From Phytobacter diazotrophicus (lineage in GTDB: Bacteria > Pseudomonadota > Gammaproteobacteria > Enterobacterales > Enterobacteriaceae), in NCBI GenBank assembly GCA_004346725.1, contig SMDE01000005.1:62001-126000 (forward strand): a stretch of DNA of 64,000 bases, in the 5' to 3' direction. Position 1 is the first letter of the stretch. Each line of letters opens with the position of its first letter. The position numbers and the translations under genes are program-made. The notes below the pieces were generated by a model that saw nothing but the letters and a program-made list of their open reading frames with translations, searched no databases and had not been told where the DNA came from. Positions 55,051 through 63,927 of this stretch are shown here, piece after piece.

Positions 55051-55573
55051 CTTCTTTGTCGCGCAGGGTAAGCTTGCGAGAAAACGTCACGTTTTCTCGT
55101 TAGTTTTAACAAACGAAATCGTCGCTTTTACCCGCTATCGCGACGTGCGGGATTTTTATCGCGGGCATAGTAAGTGATTTAACCCGCCGGATCGATAATT
55201 TCCTTACGCTTTATGGCAAAGAAGTAAAAAAAATAATAATGCACTCAACTGCTTCCATCATCATTAACTTTAAATGACAGTAAAGCCAGAATAAATAACC
55301 ATAATATAGGTTAAGGCGGCGTTGTTATCATGATGTTGTACATAAAACAGGCATTACTCACTAAGTAACAGAATTAGTTACAAATTATGATGCCTGCATT
55401 AAAGCCAGTTGCGTTGTTTCCCATTGATTTCAAATAAAAAAAGCTTAAACGGGTGTGGAAAATAAAATATTGAGTCCGTTGCTAAAAAAACATATATTAG
55501 CCGCGTTTTTTACACCCCCCCTTAAACATTAATTCAACCCGGCGTTAAACATACCCGCGGTTGTAGGAGTGAT
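55051..55573. other. Long non-coding stretch between lysC paralogue and dat, with two hairpins
   Basis: More than 500 bases with no credible gene. A 10-bp perfect inverted repeat lies at 55077-55086 and 55090-55099 (CGAGAAAACG / CGTTTTCTCG, loop TCA) and is followed on the plus strand by TTAGTTTT. A second stem CCCGC/GCGGG (55131-55135 and 55147-55151) is followed by ATTTTTAT. The rest (55160-55470) is AT-rich without recognised structure. The hairpins could end a small RNA or the leader of a longer dat transcript. Confidence 0.45.
55470..55498 (+). promoter_or_regulatory. Probable dat-ddc promoter
   Basis: TTGAGT (55470-55475) and TATATT (55493-55498) with a 17-base spacer form a good sigma-70-type promoter. 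It would start transcription near 55505, giving a leader of about 70 bases before dat. The nearby A-rich run AAAAAAA lies inside the spacer. Confidence 0.6.
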
Positions 55574-56959
55574 ATGATGACGGATAAAGTCCGTATTGAT
55601 ACTTTGAGTGCTAATTCATTACCGCAAAGCAATGAAACCTTTTTAGCAAGACAAGCTGAGTTTGAATCCAATGTCCGCAGCTATCCGCGCAAATTGCCTT
55701 TAGCGATTGCCAAAGCACAGGGCGTTTGGATCACTGATGTGGAGGGCAATCAATACCTTGACTGCCTCGCAGGTGCCGGGACGATGGCGCTTGGTCATAA
55801 CCATCCTGAAGTGCTTCAGAGCATCCAAAGTGTCATTACCAGTGGCTTACCGTTACATACGCTCGACCTGACCACGCCGTTGAAAGATGAGTTTTCATCT
55901 TATCTTCTGTCGCTGCTGCCGGGTCAGGGTAAAGAGTACTGCCTGCAATTTACCGGTCCTTCCGGCGCTGACGCCGTTGAAGCCGCACTGAAACTGGCGA
56001 AAAAGGTCACTGGCCGTTCTGGCGTGATCAGCTTCTCCGGTGGTTACCATGGCATGACCCATGGCGCGCTCTCCGTGACGGGTAACCTGTCACCGAAAGA
56101 AGCCGTCAACGGTATGATGCCAGAAGTCCAGTTTATGCCGTATCCGAACCAGTACCGCTGCCCGCTGGGTATCGGTGGTGAAGCCGGTGTCAAAGCGCTG
56201 ACCTACTACTTCGATAACCTGATTAACGACGTCGAAAGCGGTGTGCGTAAGCCTGCTGCTGTGATCCTGGAAGCCGTACAAGGCGAGGGCGGTGTTAACC
56301 CGGCCCCGGCTGAGTGGCTGCAGCGGATCCGTAAAGTGACCCAGGAACACGGCATCATGCTGATTATCGACGAAGTGCAGGCTGGTTTTGCCCGTACCGG
56401 TAAGTTGTTCGCCTTTGAACACGCGGGTATTGAGCCTGACATTATTGTCATGTCCAAAGCTGTGGGTGGCGGTCTGCCGCTGGCTGTACTGGGTATCAAA
56501 AAACAGTTTGACGCCTGGGCTCCGGGGCACCACACCGGGACGTTCCGTGGCAACCAGTTGGCAATGGCTACCGGCCTGACCACACTGAAAATCCTCAAAG
56601 ACGATCGCATTGCCGATAAAGTCGCTGTACAGGGCGAGTGGCTGAAAGGCAAACTGGCCGAGCTGCAGCAACGTTACCCGGTTATCGGTCACATTCGCGG
56701 TCTGGGTCTGATGATCGGTATCGAGATCGTGAAACCGAACGAAGCGCAGGATCACATGGGTTGCTACCCGGCTGATGGCGAACTGTCTGCGCTGCTGCAG
56801 AAAGAGTGCTTCAAAGCGGGTCTGATTCTGGAGCGCGGTGGCCGTAACGGTTGTGTACTGCGTCTGCTGCCTTCGCTGCTGATCAGCAATGCAGAACTGG
56901 AAATCTTCCTGGATAAATTTGAAACCGCGTTGCTGAACGCTGGCGTTAAGCCTGTTTAA
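55574..56959 (+). CDS. dat: Diaminobutyrate--2-oxoglutarate transaminase (Dat)
   Basis: A 461-residue class III aminotransferase that converts aspartate-beta-semialdehyde and glutamate to L-2,4-diaminobutyrate. Visible motifs are [44 protein letters not shown], the PLP-binding [21 protein letters not shown] and Schiff-base Lys295 in [20 protein letters not shown] lies before two adjacent ATGs (55574 and 55577); spacing favours the second slightly. The decarboxylase gene follows after 17 bases, so Dat and Ddc form a two-step route to 1,3-diaminopropane. Codon choice looks biased to frequent codons (CTG, GGT, AAA), as in well-expressed genes. Confidence 0.94.
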   Translation: MMTDKVRIDTLSANSLPQSNETFLARQAEFESNVRSYPRKLPLAIAKAQGVWITDVEGNQYLDCLAGAGTMALGHNHPEVLQSIQSVITSGLPLHTLDLTTPLKDEFSSYLLSLLPGQGKEYCLQFTGPSGADAVEAALKLAKKVTGRSGVISFSGGYHGMTHGALSVTGNLSPKEAVNGMMPEVQFMPYPNQYRCPLGIGGEAGVKALTYYFDNLINDVESGVRKPAAVILEAVQGEGGVNPAPAEWLQRIRKVTQEHGIMLIIDEVQAGFARTGKLFAFEHAGIEPDIIVMSKAVGGGLPLAVLGIKKQFDAWAPGHHTGTFRGNQLAMATGLTTLKILKDDRIADKVAVQGEWLKGKLAELQQRYPVIGHIRGLGLMIGIEIVKPNEAQDHMGCYPADGELSALLQKECFKAGLILERGGRNGCVLRLLPSLLISNAELEIFLDKFETALLNAGVKPV

Positions 56960-56976
56960 TCGGAGTTGTCGATCGC

Positions 56977-58440
56977 ATGTCTGATATTAATCCGATTCTG
57001 TCAGGTTCTGAGCAGAGCATTGCTGCCTATCAGGACGCCATTGAGCAAAGCACGAAAGCCGTTGTGCAATGGTTACAGCAACCTGAGATGTATCAGGGCA
57101 AGACCGTCGAGCAGCTCCGCGAGCGCATCAAGTTAGAGTTCAACTCTCAGGGCCTGGGTAACCAGGCCGCTATTGAGCGCGCCGTGGAGTACTTCCTCAA
57201 AGACAGTCTGTCCGTGCACCACCCGCAGTGCGTAGCGCATCTGCACTGCCCGAGTCTGGTGATTAGCCAGGCGGCGGAAGTGCTGATTAACGCCACCAAC
57301 CAGAGTATGGACTCCTGGGATCAAAGCCCGTCAGCCACCATCATGGAAGTGAAGCTGGTTGAATGGTTGCGTGAGCAGGTCGGTTTCGGGGCGGGCGACG
57401 CGGGTGTGTTCACCAGCGGCGGAACGCAGAGTAACCTGATGGGCCTGATGCTGGCGCGTGATGCATTCTTCGCGCGTCAGGGTCACTCCGTTCAGCAGAA
57501 CGGCTTAACGGGCGATCTCAGCAAGCTTAAAGTGTTCTGTTCTGAAAATGCGCACTTCTCTGTGCAGAAGAATATGGCGCTGATGGGGCTGGGCTACCGT
57601 TCTGTCACGCTGGTGAAAACGGACGAATTCTCACGCATGGACGTGAGCGATCTGTCTGAGAAACTGGCGCAGGCGAAAACCAACGGTGAGCAGGTGATGG
57701 CGATTGTCGCAACCGCCGGCACCACCGATGCGGGCGCTATCGATCCGCTGGCCGATATCGCAGCACTGGCAGCAAAAGAAGGGATCTGGGTTCACGTCGA
57801 TGCAGCCTGGGGCGGCGCACTGCTGCTGTCCGAGAAGTATCGTCATTACCTGAACGGTCTTGAGTTAGTGGATTCCGTGACACTGGACTTCCACAAACAA
57901 TTCTTCCAGACCATCAGTTGCGGCGCATTCTTGCTCAAAGATGCCCGTCACTATCAACTGATGCGTTACCAGGCGGCTTACCTGAACTCCGACTTTGACG
58001 AAGAGCACGGTGTTCCGAACCTGGTATCGAAGTCTTTACAGACCACTCGTCGTTTTGACGCCCTGAAATTGTGGATGGGCCTTGAAGCACTGGGTCAGAA
58101 GAAATATGCCGAAATCATCGATAACGGTGTAACGCTGGCGCAGGATGTGGCCGCCTGGGTTCTTGAGCAGCCGCAACTGGAACTGGTCATGAAACCGCAA
58201 CTGGCGAGCGTGCTGTTCCGCTTCCGTCCGGCGCAGGGTGATATGGCATTTGTTGCCCTGTTGAACCAGCGTATCGGCGATGCGCTGCTGGCTTCTGGCG
58301 CGGCGAACGTGGGGGTAACCGAAGCAGATGGCATCACCTGCCTGAAACTGACGTTGCTGAACCCGACCGTCAACCTGCAGGACGTTAAAGTGCTGCTGGA
58401 AAGCGTGAAAGCGTGCGGTCAGCAACTGCTGAACGCCTGA
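56977..58440 (+). CDS. ddc: L-2,4-diaminobutyrate decarboxylase (Ddc)
   Basis: A 487-residue group II PLP-dependent decarboxylase that makes 1,3-diaminopropane from diaminobutyrate. Motifs are HPQCVAHLHCPSLV, TSGGTQSNLMGLMLARD, FCSENAHFSVQKNMALMGLG, HVDAAWGGALLLSEKYRH and Schiff-base Lys307 in TLDFHKQFFQTISCGAFL. It is the second gene after dat. The product is a polyamine that in several bacteria serves as growth factor or signal; here its role is inferred from the pathway. A strong terminator follows. Confidence 0.94.
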   Translation: MSDINPILSGSEQSIAAYQDAIEQSTKAVVQWLQQPEMYQGKTVEQLRERIKLEFNSQGLGNQAAIERAVEYFLKDSLSVHHPQCVAHLHCPSLVISQAAEVLINATNQSMDSWDQSPSATIMEVKLVEWLREQVGFGAGDAGVFTSGGTQSNLMGLMLARDAFFARQGHSVQQNGLTGDLSKLKVFCSENAHFSVQKNMALMGLGYRSVTLVKTDEFSRMDVSDLSEKLAQAKTNGEQVMAIVATAGTTDAGAIDPLADIAALAAKEGIWVHVDAAWGGALLLSEKYRHYLNGLELVDSVTLDFHKQFFQTISCGAFLLKDARHYQLMRYQAAYLNSDFDEEHGVPNLVSKSLQTTRRFDALKLWMGLEALGQKKYAEIIDNGVTLAQDVAAWVLEQPQLELVMKPQLASVLFRFRPAQGDMAFVALLNQRIGDALLASGAANVGVTEADGITCLKLTLLNPTVNLQDVKVLLESVKACGQQLLNA

Positions 58441-58462
58441 TGTAGCCCCTGAGCCTGTAAAA

Positions 58463-58492
58463 ACCGACAGCAGAAATGCTGTCGGTTTTTTT
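58463..58492. terminator. Strong bidirectional intrinsic terminator
   Basis: ACCGACAGC (58463-58471) and GCTGTCGGT (58478-58486) form a perfect 9-bp stem, flanked by A's on the left and a run of T's on the right (58485-58491). It ends ddc on the plus strand and the citrate synthase-like gene on the minus strand. Confidence 0.9.
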
Positions 58493-58500
58493 ATGCCTGC

Positions 58501-59691
58501 TCAGTTGCGCCCGTTCCCCGGCATATTCAGATCTGGCCCGATGTAGCGACCGCGCGGGCGAATAACCTTACAGGTGTTGATTTGCTCCATCGCATGCGCC
58601 AGCAACCCGACGCTGCGGGCGATGGAGAAAAGCGCAAAGGCCGCATCGCCCTGTAGCCGGTAACGTGTTACCAGAGCGGCCAGCACCGCATCAATGTTGG
58701 GATAAAGCCCGGTCAGGGTCGTGACCTTTTCGATAAATTTGGCGATCTCATCCGGCGGCTCGAACTCTTCCAGCAGGGCAACCGCGCGCGGGTCGCCATC
58801 GGGATACAGATGGTGGCCGAAGCCCGGAATCGGCAGCGCCGAGGAGAGATAACGGTTAACCACCTGCTCGGCACTGGAACGCTCGACCTCATCTAACAGC
58901 GCTTTCACGCGCGGGGTGGCATCGCCATGCAGCGGGCCGGTAAAGGTCGCCAGCCCGGTCAGCAGACAGGCGGGTAACGATGCGCCGTTAGAGGCGGCAA
59001 TACGCGTGGCGAACGCGGAGCTGGTCAGCTCATGATCGGCAAGCAGCACCATCGCTTTGCGCAGGAGATCCGCCACATCCTTTTCTTTTCCCCAGCCCTT
59101 TGCGAGACGCTGATGAATCAGCAAAGAGGGAGTATTTTCGGCACCAAATGTCGAGGCCAGATGGCCGACCAGGTTTGCCGCTTCTGCATGCAGTACGCGT
59201 GGCGTGCGCGCATGGGTGGAGTGGCCCGTGGCGGTTGCCGTTGCCAGCGCGACAAACGCATGCGTGCGATCCGGCGGATAGGGCGGGTAATCACGCGCCT
59301 GAACGGAAAACGCGTCCAGGCTTTCTGCGTCCCATAGCAGGCGGGCGGTCTCTTCCAGTGTCGCCTCTTTAGCAAAGTTGATCACATCTTTTCCCCGGTA
59401 AAACAGACGACCACGGGCAAACGTCGAGATAGCTGTCGGAATACTGGGTTCGGTGCCAAAAAGGGTATTTGCGGCGAGCGTTTCCCGTTTCCGGCCTTGC
59501 TGCTTCTTCTGTTTCAGCTTCTGTATATTCTCGGCGCTGTACAGGCTGCGGCGTATGTTGTGTGGATCCGGATGGGAGGCAATCAATCCACGGCTAACGT
59601 ATGCATAGATGGTTTGCGCACGCACGCCGAGAAAGTCCTGAACCTCCTCCAGCGTAAGCCATGGCGCTACTTTAGTCTTGGGTTCCATCAT
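58501..59691 (-). CDS. Citrate synthase-family protein with N-terminal helix-turn-helix
   Basis: A 396-residue protein. The first ~55 residues form a DNA-binding helix-turn-helix of MerR/excisionase type (WLTLEEVQDFLGVRAQTIYAYVSRGLIASHPDP...RRSLYSAENIQKLKQKK), followed by a basic linker. The remaining ~320 residues are a small citrate/2-methylcitrate synthase domain, with RGKDVINFAKEATLEETARLLW and the active-site histidine region IPGFGHHLYPDGDPRA. An enzymatic role, a metabolite-sensing regulator, or both are possible. It is divergent from the MFS operon; the intergenic region holds two matching palindromes that could be its targets. The first of two adjacent ATGs is given. Confidence 0.85.
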   Translation of the reverse strand: MMEPKTKVAPWLTLEEVQDFLGVRAQTIYAYVSRGLIASHPDPHNIRRSLYSAENIQKLKQKKQQGRKRETLAANTLFGTEPSIPTAISTFARGRLFYRGKDVINFAKEATLEETARLLWDAESLDAFSVQARDYPPYPPDRTHAFVALATATATGHSTHARTPRVLHAEAANLVGHLASTFGAENTPSLLIHQRLAKGWGKEKDVADLLRKAMVLLADHELTSSAFATRIAASNGASLPACLLTGLATFTGPLHGDATPRVKALLDEVERSSAEQVVNRYLSSALPIPGFGHHLYPDGDPRAVALLEEFEPPDEIAKFIEKVTTLTGLYPNIDAVLAALVTRYRLQGDAAFALFSIARSVGLLAHAMEQINTCKVIRPRGRYIGPDLNMPGNGRN

Positions 59692-59753
59692 TGAGCCTGA
59701 TCACCACTGAACCGAATCAATAAACTTTATATTTCAGTCGTTGTTCAATCAAT

Positions 59754-59772
59754 GTTGATTAACATAATCAAC
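59754..59772. promoter_or_regulatory. Palindromic operator 1 (GTTGATTA-ACA-TAATCAAC)
   Basis: A perfect 8-bp inverted repeat with a 3-base spacer, placed about 23 bases upstream of the candidate -10 box of the citrate synthase-like gene, so it would cover that promoter's -35 region. Confidence 0.6.
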
Positions 59773-59961
59773 TGATAGCCAGGTCGCAAAATGGTGAGAT
59801 ATTGGTGATGACGTGACATAAAGCGAGGAAATAAATACTCTGCCGCTTCGTTTTCTCATTGCATGACATTTTGAGATACCTGAATAAGGATGTTGTCAAC
59901 GAAGAGATGCAATCTATCGCTCACTCGTCACACTCCTGAGTTCTGATGACAGATATTTATA

Positions 59962-59978
59962 TTGATTAATTTAATCAA
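59962..59978. promoter_or_regulatory. Palindromic operator 2 (TTGATTA-ATT-TAATCAA)
   Basis: A perfect 7-bp inverted repeat with the same half-site and spacer as the operator at 59754. It lies ~207 bases before the MFS start codon. Spacing between the two centres is about 207 bases, suitable for either independent control of two divergent promoters or loop formation. Confidence 0.6.
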
Positions 59979-60184
59979 GATTGATCCTGACAAGACCTTA
60001 TTCTACCGTCAAATAAGTACTCAATGATAAAAACGACAAAATGAATGACGGTAAATATAAAGCATTAATTATAACGACTACCGCACATTTTTGTCGGCAA
60101 GAACACTTACCCATAATTATTACCTCTCTGAAATTGCAGGGCGGTAAATAAAAGAACACCTACAAATCCATGAAGGACAAAAAT

Positions 60185-61513
60185 ATGAACCATGTGCAAC
60201 AACAAGAGCTTGCCGAGGCAGCAAGAGAGGCCGACATAGCAACACCGCGAAAGGCAACACGCATTCGATATTACATGCTGGGTCTTATTTTGTTTGCGAC
60301 AATCCTTAATTTTGTCGACAGATCGTGTATTGGTATTCTGGCCCCGTTTATCAGTAAAGATCTGACTCTCGATAAAGTTCAGATGGGACAGATATTCGCG
60401 GCATTTGGCCTGACATATGCCTTTGCGCTTATCCCCGGTGGTATTATTGCCGACGTGCTAGGCTCCCGTATTGCTTACGCTTTTTCGCTGATTACCTGGT
60501 CGCTGGCGACCATGACGCAAGGGCTGGCAAGCGGATTTAATATGCTATTCGGTTCACGACTGGCGATTGGGGCCCTTGAAGCACCGGCTTTTCCCTCTAA
60601 TGCACGCGCGGTCACCATGTGGTTTCCGACCAGCGAAAGGGGATTTGCTACCAGCGTATATGTTATGGGGCAATACATCGGTACCCCCTTATTCACCGGT
60701 CTGATTTTATGGATGGCGAATGGTTTTGGCTGGCGTTCCGCCTTTTATCTGACCGGTGGTGCTGGCGTGCTTTTTGGTATTCTGTGGTACTTCTGGTACC
60801 GCGATCCGCTCAATCATCGCTCGGCAAATGCGGCGGAACTAAAGCATATTCGTGAGGGCGGCGGCCTTGTCGGTAAAAAAGAGCGTGACCGTTTTGACTG
60901 GAAAAATGCGCTGCGCTTGTTGAAACACCGTCAAATTCTGGCGATTTGCCTGGGTAAATTCTGCAATAATGCCATCCTGGTATTTTTCACCACCTGGTTT
61001 ATGACTTATCTCGTCGAAGAGCGTCAGATGACGATGATTAAGGTGGGAATTTTCCAGGCATTGCCATTTCTCGGCGCAACCGCAGGGATTCTGTTAGCGG
61101 GTTTCTTCTCTGATTATTTCATTCGCCGTGGTTATTCTATGTCAGCAGCGCGCAAGGCGCCGTTGATCATCGGTACGCTGCTGGGGTCTTCTATTTTACT
61201 GGTTAATTTCGTCACCTCGAATGAGTTGATTATCGCTATTTTAACCGTCTCTTTCTTTGCGCAGGGGGTAGGGTCGTCGTCCTGGGCTGCCGTGTCGGAA
61301 ATTGCACCACGGCAATATATTGGGTTAACCAGCAGCATCACCAGCCTTGCCGCTAATATTGCTGGCGTCACCACGCCGATCATGATTGGTTATATTCTGC
61401 ATGCGACGGGCCAGTTCTTTTGGGCGCTCAATATGATGGGGATTATGTGTTTGATTGGCGCATTCGCCTATTCATTCCTTCTCGGACCATTATCCCGAAT
61501 TGAAATGGATTAA
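60185..61513 (+). CDS. MFS transporter, anion:cation symporter (ACS) family
   Basis: A 442-residue 12-helix major facilitator. It shows ACS-family features: ILNFVDRSCIGILAPFISKDLTLDKVQMGQIFAAFGLTYAF, PGGIIADVLGSR (loop 2-3 motif), RLAIGALEAPAFPSNARAVTMWFPTSERGFATS and QGVGSSSWAAVSEIAPRQYIG. Members carry sugar acids and other organic anions such as galactonate or glucarate. ATG 60185 follows AAGGAC at 6 bases and is preferred to the ATG at 60170. It heads an operon with a VOC protein, a 2-hydroxyacid dehydrogenase and an SDR, so its cargo is likely a hydroxy or sugar acid. Confidence 0.9.
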   Translation: MNHVQQQELAEAAREADIATPRKATRIRYYMLGLILFATILNFVDRSCIGILAPFISKDLTLDKVQMGQIFAAFGLTYAFALIPGGIIADVLGSRIAYAFSLITWSLATMTQGLASGFNMLFGSRLAIGALEAPAFPSNARAVTMWFPTSERGFATSVYVMGQYIGTPLFTGLILWMANGFGWRSAFYLTGGAGVLFGILWYFWYRDPLNHRSANAAELKHIREGGGLVGKKERDRFDWKNALRLLKHRQILAICLGKFCNNAILVFFTTWFMTYLVEERQMTMIKVGIFQALPFLGATAGILLAGFFSDYFIRRGYSMSAARKAPLIIGTLLGSSILLVNFVTSNELIIAILTVSFFAQGVGSSSWAAVSEIAPRQYIGLTSSITSLAANIAGVTTPIMIGYILHATGQFFWALNMMGIMCLIGAFAYSFLLGPLSRIEMD

Positions 61514-61564
61514 CGCCATTAGCGGAATAACACGTTAAATACCACAGCGATTGTGTACTGATTT

Positions 61565-61614
61565 ATCCAGCCTGCGTCGTTAAAGATTCACAATGTCATG
61601 GGGTCAGGCTGGAT
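61565..61614 (+). repeat. Inverted repeat in the MFS-VOC gap
   Basis: Ten-base arms ATCCAGCCTG (61565-61574) and CAGGCTGGAT (61605-61614) are perfectly complementary, with a 30-base loop. It lies in the 120 bases between the MFS and VOC genes and ends 20 bases before the VOC start. Without a U-tract it is not a terminator; it could be a processing or stabilising stem in the transcript. Confidence 0.5.
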
Positions 61615-61633
61615 TATAACGAGGGAGAGAGAA

Positions 61634-62011
61634 GTGATTAAGTTCAAATGGGACCATTTACAACTGCGCAGCCCGGACCCGGAATTGACCGCGTCATGGT
61701 TTGAACGTTGCCTGGATGCCGAAATTATCCGTAAGCCAGGCAAAGTGGATATTCGCCTTGCCGGAATCGATATCTTTATCGCGCCAGTAAGTGAAGGCGA
61801 TGGCGTTGCGCCACCACCACTGCCGCCATACCAGGGGCTGGACCATTTTGGCCTGACGGTCGACAACCTCGATGACGTGGCCGCCGAATTAAAAAAACGC
61901 GGCGTGGTATTTACTCAGGAGCCAAAAACGCTTCGTCCCGGTGTGCGCGGGTGCTTTATTCGCGGACCGCAAAATATCGCCATTGAAATACTTGAAAGAG
62001 ACCTGCCATAA
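61634..62011 (+). CDS. VOC/glyoxalase-family protein
   Basis: A 125-residue vicinal-oxygen-chelate protein with two beta-alpha-beta-beta-beta modules. Candidate metal ligands are His7 (KWDHLQLRSPDPELTASWF), His in LDHFGLTVDNLDDVAAEL and Glu in NIAIEILERD. GTG 61634 is chosen because GGAGAGA stands just before it; no ATG near this position is in frame. It may be an isomerase, lyase or epimerase for the acid handled by the flanking dehydrogenases. Confidence 0.87.
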   Translation: MIKFKWDHLQLRSPDPELTASWFERCLDAEIIRKPGKVDIRLAGIDIFIAPVSEGDGVAPPPLPPYQGLDHFGLTVDNLDDVAAELKKRGVVFTQEPKTLRPGVRGCFIRGPQNIAIEILERDLP

Positions 62012-62081
62012 ATTCGGCAGTGCGCAGGCAATAACGACTAACACGCCAGCCATTGATTGGCGCAACTATGGATCTGATGTT

Positions 62082-63035
62082 ATGAAACCCAGTATTTTAC
62101 AGTTAAACCCTATTTTGATTCCCGCGATTAGCGAGAGATTGAACGCCCTCTATACCGTTTACCGTTACTTTGAGATCGACGATAAAGAGACCTTTATTAA
62201 AGAACACGGTAATAGCATTCGTGGCGTTGTCTCCGGTGGTCATACGGGTATTAGCAATGCGCTTATGGAAAAACTGCCCGCGCTTGAAGTGGTCGCTATT
62301 AATGGCGTTGGTGTGGATGCGGTCGATCTGGACTACGCCCGCAAACGTGGAATTCATGTTACTGCCACGCTTGGCGCGCTGACAGAAGATGTGGCTGACC
62401 TTGCCATTGGCCTGCTGATCGCGACCTGTCGCGGTATTTGTTCCGGCGACCGTGTGGTGCGTAACGGCCTGTGGGCGAAAAATCCGCATCCGGGTTCCAT
62501 TCCGCTTTCCCGCCGTTTCAGCGGCATGCGGATCGGCATTGTCGGAATGGGCCGGGTAGGGCGCGCCATTGCCGCCCGCGCATCGGCATTCGGATGCCCG
62601 ATCAGCTATACCGACCTGCATGCCATGCAAGACCTTGATTACCCGTTTATTGCTGACCTTCAGGAACTGGCCCGCCAGAGCGACGCGCTAATCCTTTCCG
62701 CTTCTGCGGACAAAGCGGAAGGCATTATTAATGCCGCCGTCCTTGATGCGCTGGGGCAGGATGGTTTCCTCGTGAACATCGCTCGCGGAAAACTGGTCAA
62801 TGAACCTGATCTGGTCGCGGCGTTAACCGAAGGACGCATCAGCGGTGCGGGGCTGGATGTTTTCGTTGATGAACCGAATGTTCCTGAGGTGCTTTTTGGC
62901 CTGGACAGCGTTGTGTTGCAGGCGCATCGCGCCAGTGCCACGGTGGAGACGCGTACCGCGATGGGGGAAATGGTGCTGGCGAGTCTTGCCCAGGCGCTTT
63001 CCGGACAGCGTCCCGAGAACAGTCTGACCCGTTGA
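62082..63035 (+). CDS. D-isomer-specific 2-hydroxyacid dehydrogenase (GhrB/hydroxypyruvate reductase-like)
   Basis: A 317-residue dehydrogenase. The nucleotide-binding domain shows GIVGMGRVGRAIAARASAFG (GxGxxG), followed by the catalytic Arg in NIARGKLVNEPDLV, Glu in GLDVFVDEPNVP and His in LQAHRASATVET. The last motif differs from the usual HxGSAT (here HRASAT). It should reduce glyoxylate- or hydroxypyruvate-like 2-keto acids or work in reverse. ATG 62082 is preceded by GGAT only; an upstream in-frame reading into the VOC gene is unlikely to be coding. It is third in the operon, 70 bases after the VOC gene. Confidence 0.9.
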   Translation: MKPSILQLNPILIPAISERLNALYTVYRYFEIDDKETFIKEHGNSIRGVVSGGHTGISNALMEKLPALEVVAINGVGVDAVDLDYARKRGIHVTATLGALTEDVADLAIGLLIATCRGICSGDRVVRNGLWAKNPHPGSIPLSRRFSGMRIGIVGMGRVGRAIAARASAFGCPISYTDLHAMQDLDYPFIADLQELARQSDALILSASADKAEGIINAAVLDALGQDGFLVNIARGKLVNEPDLVAALTEGRISGAGLDVFVDEPNVPEVLFGLDSVVLQAHRASATVETRTAMGEMVLASLAQALSGQRPENSLTR

Positions 63036-63086
63036 GCAGGACTGCTATTATTCTGTTTATCAAACTATTAAATAAAGGAAGCAGTG

Positions 63087-63851
63087 ATGATCACCTCAAG
63101 AAAGATTGCCCTGGTCACCGGCGCGGGCACCGGGATTGGCAGGGCAACGGCGCTGGCGCTGTTCCGTGCCGGCTATTTTGTTGTTCTCGCTGGCCGTCGT
63201 CTGGATCCGCTACTGGAGACAGTTGCCGCGATGGAAGATAGCAGTGACGGTGGCCAGACCATGGTCGTACCGACTGATGTAACCGACCCCGAATCGGTCA
63301 ATGCGCTGTTTACGCGGATCAAGGATAAGCTCGGGCGCCTTGATGTGTTGTTTAATAATGCCGGAACCAATTTTCCCGGTATCCCCTTTGAAGAGCTGAG
63401 CTACGAGAAGTGGTCCGCCGTGGTGAATGTCAATCTGACCGGAATGTTCCTTTGTGCTCAGGGCGCATTCCGCCTGATGAAGGAACAAACTCCGCAGGGG
63501 GGCCGTATCATTAACAATGGATCTGTTTCGGCGCACGCGCCACGTCCTGATTCGGCAGCCTATACGGCAACCAAGCATGGCGTGACCGGGCTGACGAAGA
63601 GCATTTCGCTCGATGGCAGAAAGTACGATATCGCCTGTGGGCAGATTGATATTGGTAATGCATATACGGAACTATCGCAGCGGATGTCTAAAGGCGTGAA
63701 GCAGGCCAATGGCGAACTGGCGGTGGAAGCGATGATGGATGTGTCGCAGGTCGCTAACAGCGTGGTCTACATGGCCAGCGTTCCGCTGGATACCAATGTG
63801 CAGTTTATCACCGTGATGGCGACCAAAATGCCGTTTGTCGGGCGCGGTTAA
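63087..63851 (+). CDS. Short-chain dehydrogenase/reductase (SDR)
   Basis: A 254-residue classical SDR. The coenzyme loop TGAGTGIG is at 11-18, NNAG in [14 protein letters not shown], and catalytic Ser/Tyr/Lys in [32 protein letters not shown] lies ~7 bases before the ATG. It is the fourth gene of the operon after the 2-hydroxyacid dehydrogenase (51-base gap). The substrate is unknown; a hydroxy acid is suggested by the neighbours. The family-typical PG motif after the catalytic block is replaced by [11 protein letters not shown]. Confidence 0.9.
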   Translation: MITSRKIALVTGAGTGIGRATALALFRAGYFVVLAGRRLDPLLETVAAMEDSSDGGQTMVVPTDVTDPESVNALFTRIKDKLGRLDVLFNNAGTNFPGIPFEELSYEKWSAVVNVNLTGMFLCAQGAFRLMKEQTPQGGRIINNGSVSAHAPRPDSAAYTATKHGVTGLTKSISLDGRKYDIACGQIDIGNAYTELSQRMSKGVKQANGELAVEAMMDVSQVANSVVYMASVPLDTNVQFITVMATKMPFVGRG

Positions 63852-63879
63852 ACGCTCAGAAAGTCCATTTACATCCAGA

Positions 63880-63916
63880 CTCAGTCCGGTTGCGCCTGAC
63901 GCGTAAACGGACTGAG
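63880..63916. terminator. Hairpin between convergent genes at the right end
   Basis: CTCAGTCCG (63880-63888) and CGGACTGAG (63908-63916) form a perfect 9-bp stem with a 19-base loop. It follows the SDR stop by 29 bases and precedes the stop of the leftward partial gene by 12 bases. U-tracts are weak on both sides. Confidence 0.4.
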
Positions 63917-63927
63917 GACTGTGTTTC

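Larger units (their letters stand above)
59692..60184. other. Divergent regulatory region between citrate synthase-like and MFS genes
   Basis: About 490 AT-rich bases without a gene. It carries two copies of a TTGATTA-N3-TAATCAA palindrome ~208 bases apart and a candidate -10 TATAAA for the leftward gene (59726-59731 on the minus strand). No RNA gene is seen. Confidence 0.5.

Noticed and set aside
54795-55200. An intact lysine riboswitch upstream of the lysC-like gene.
   Set aside because: Only 3'-side blocks of the leader are recognisable. The 5' aptamer core segments were not found on reading, so only a remnant is claimed.
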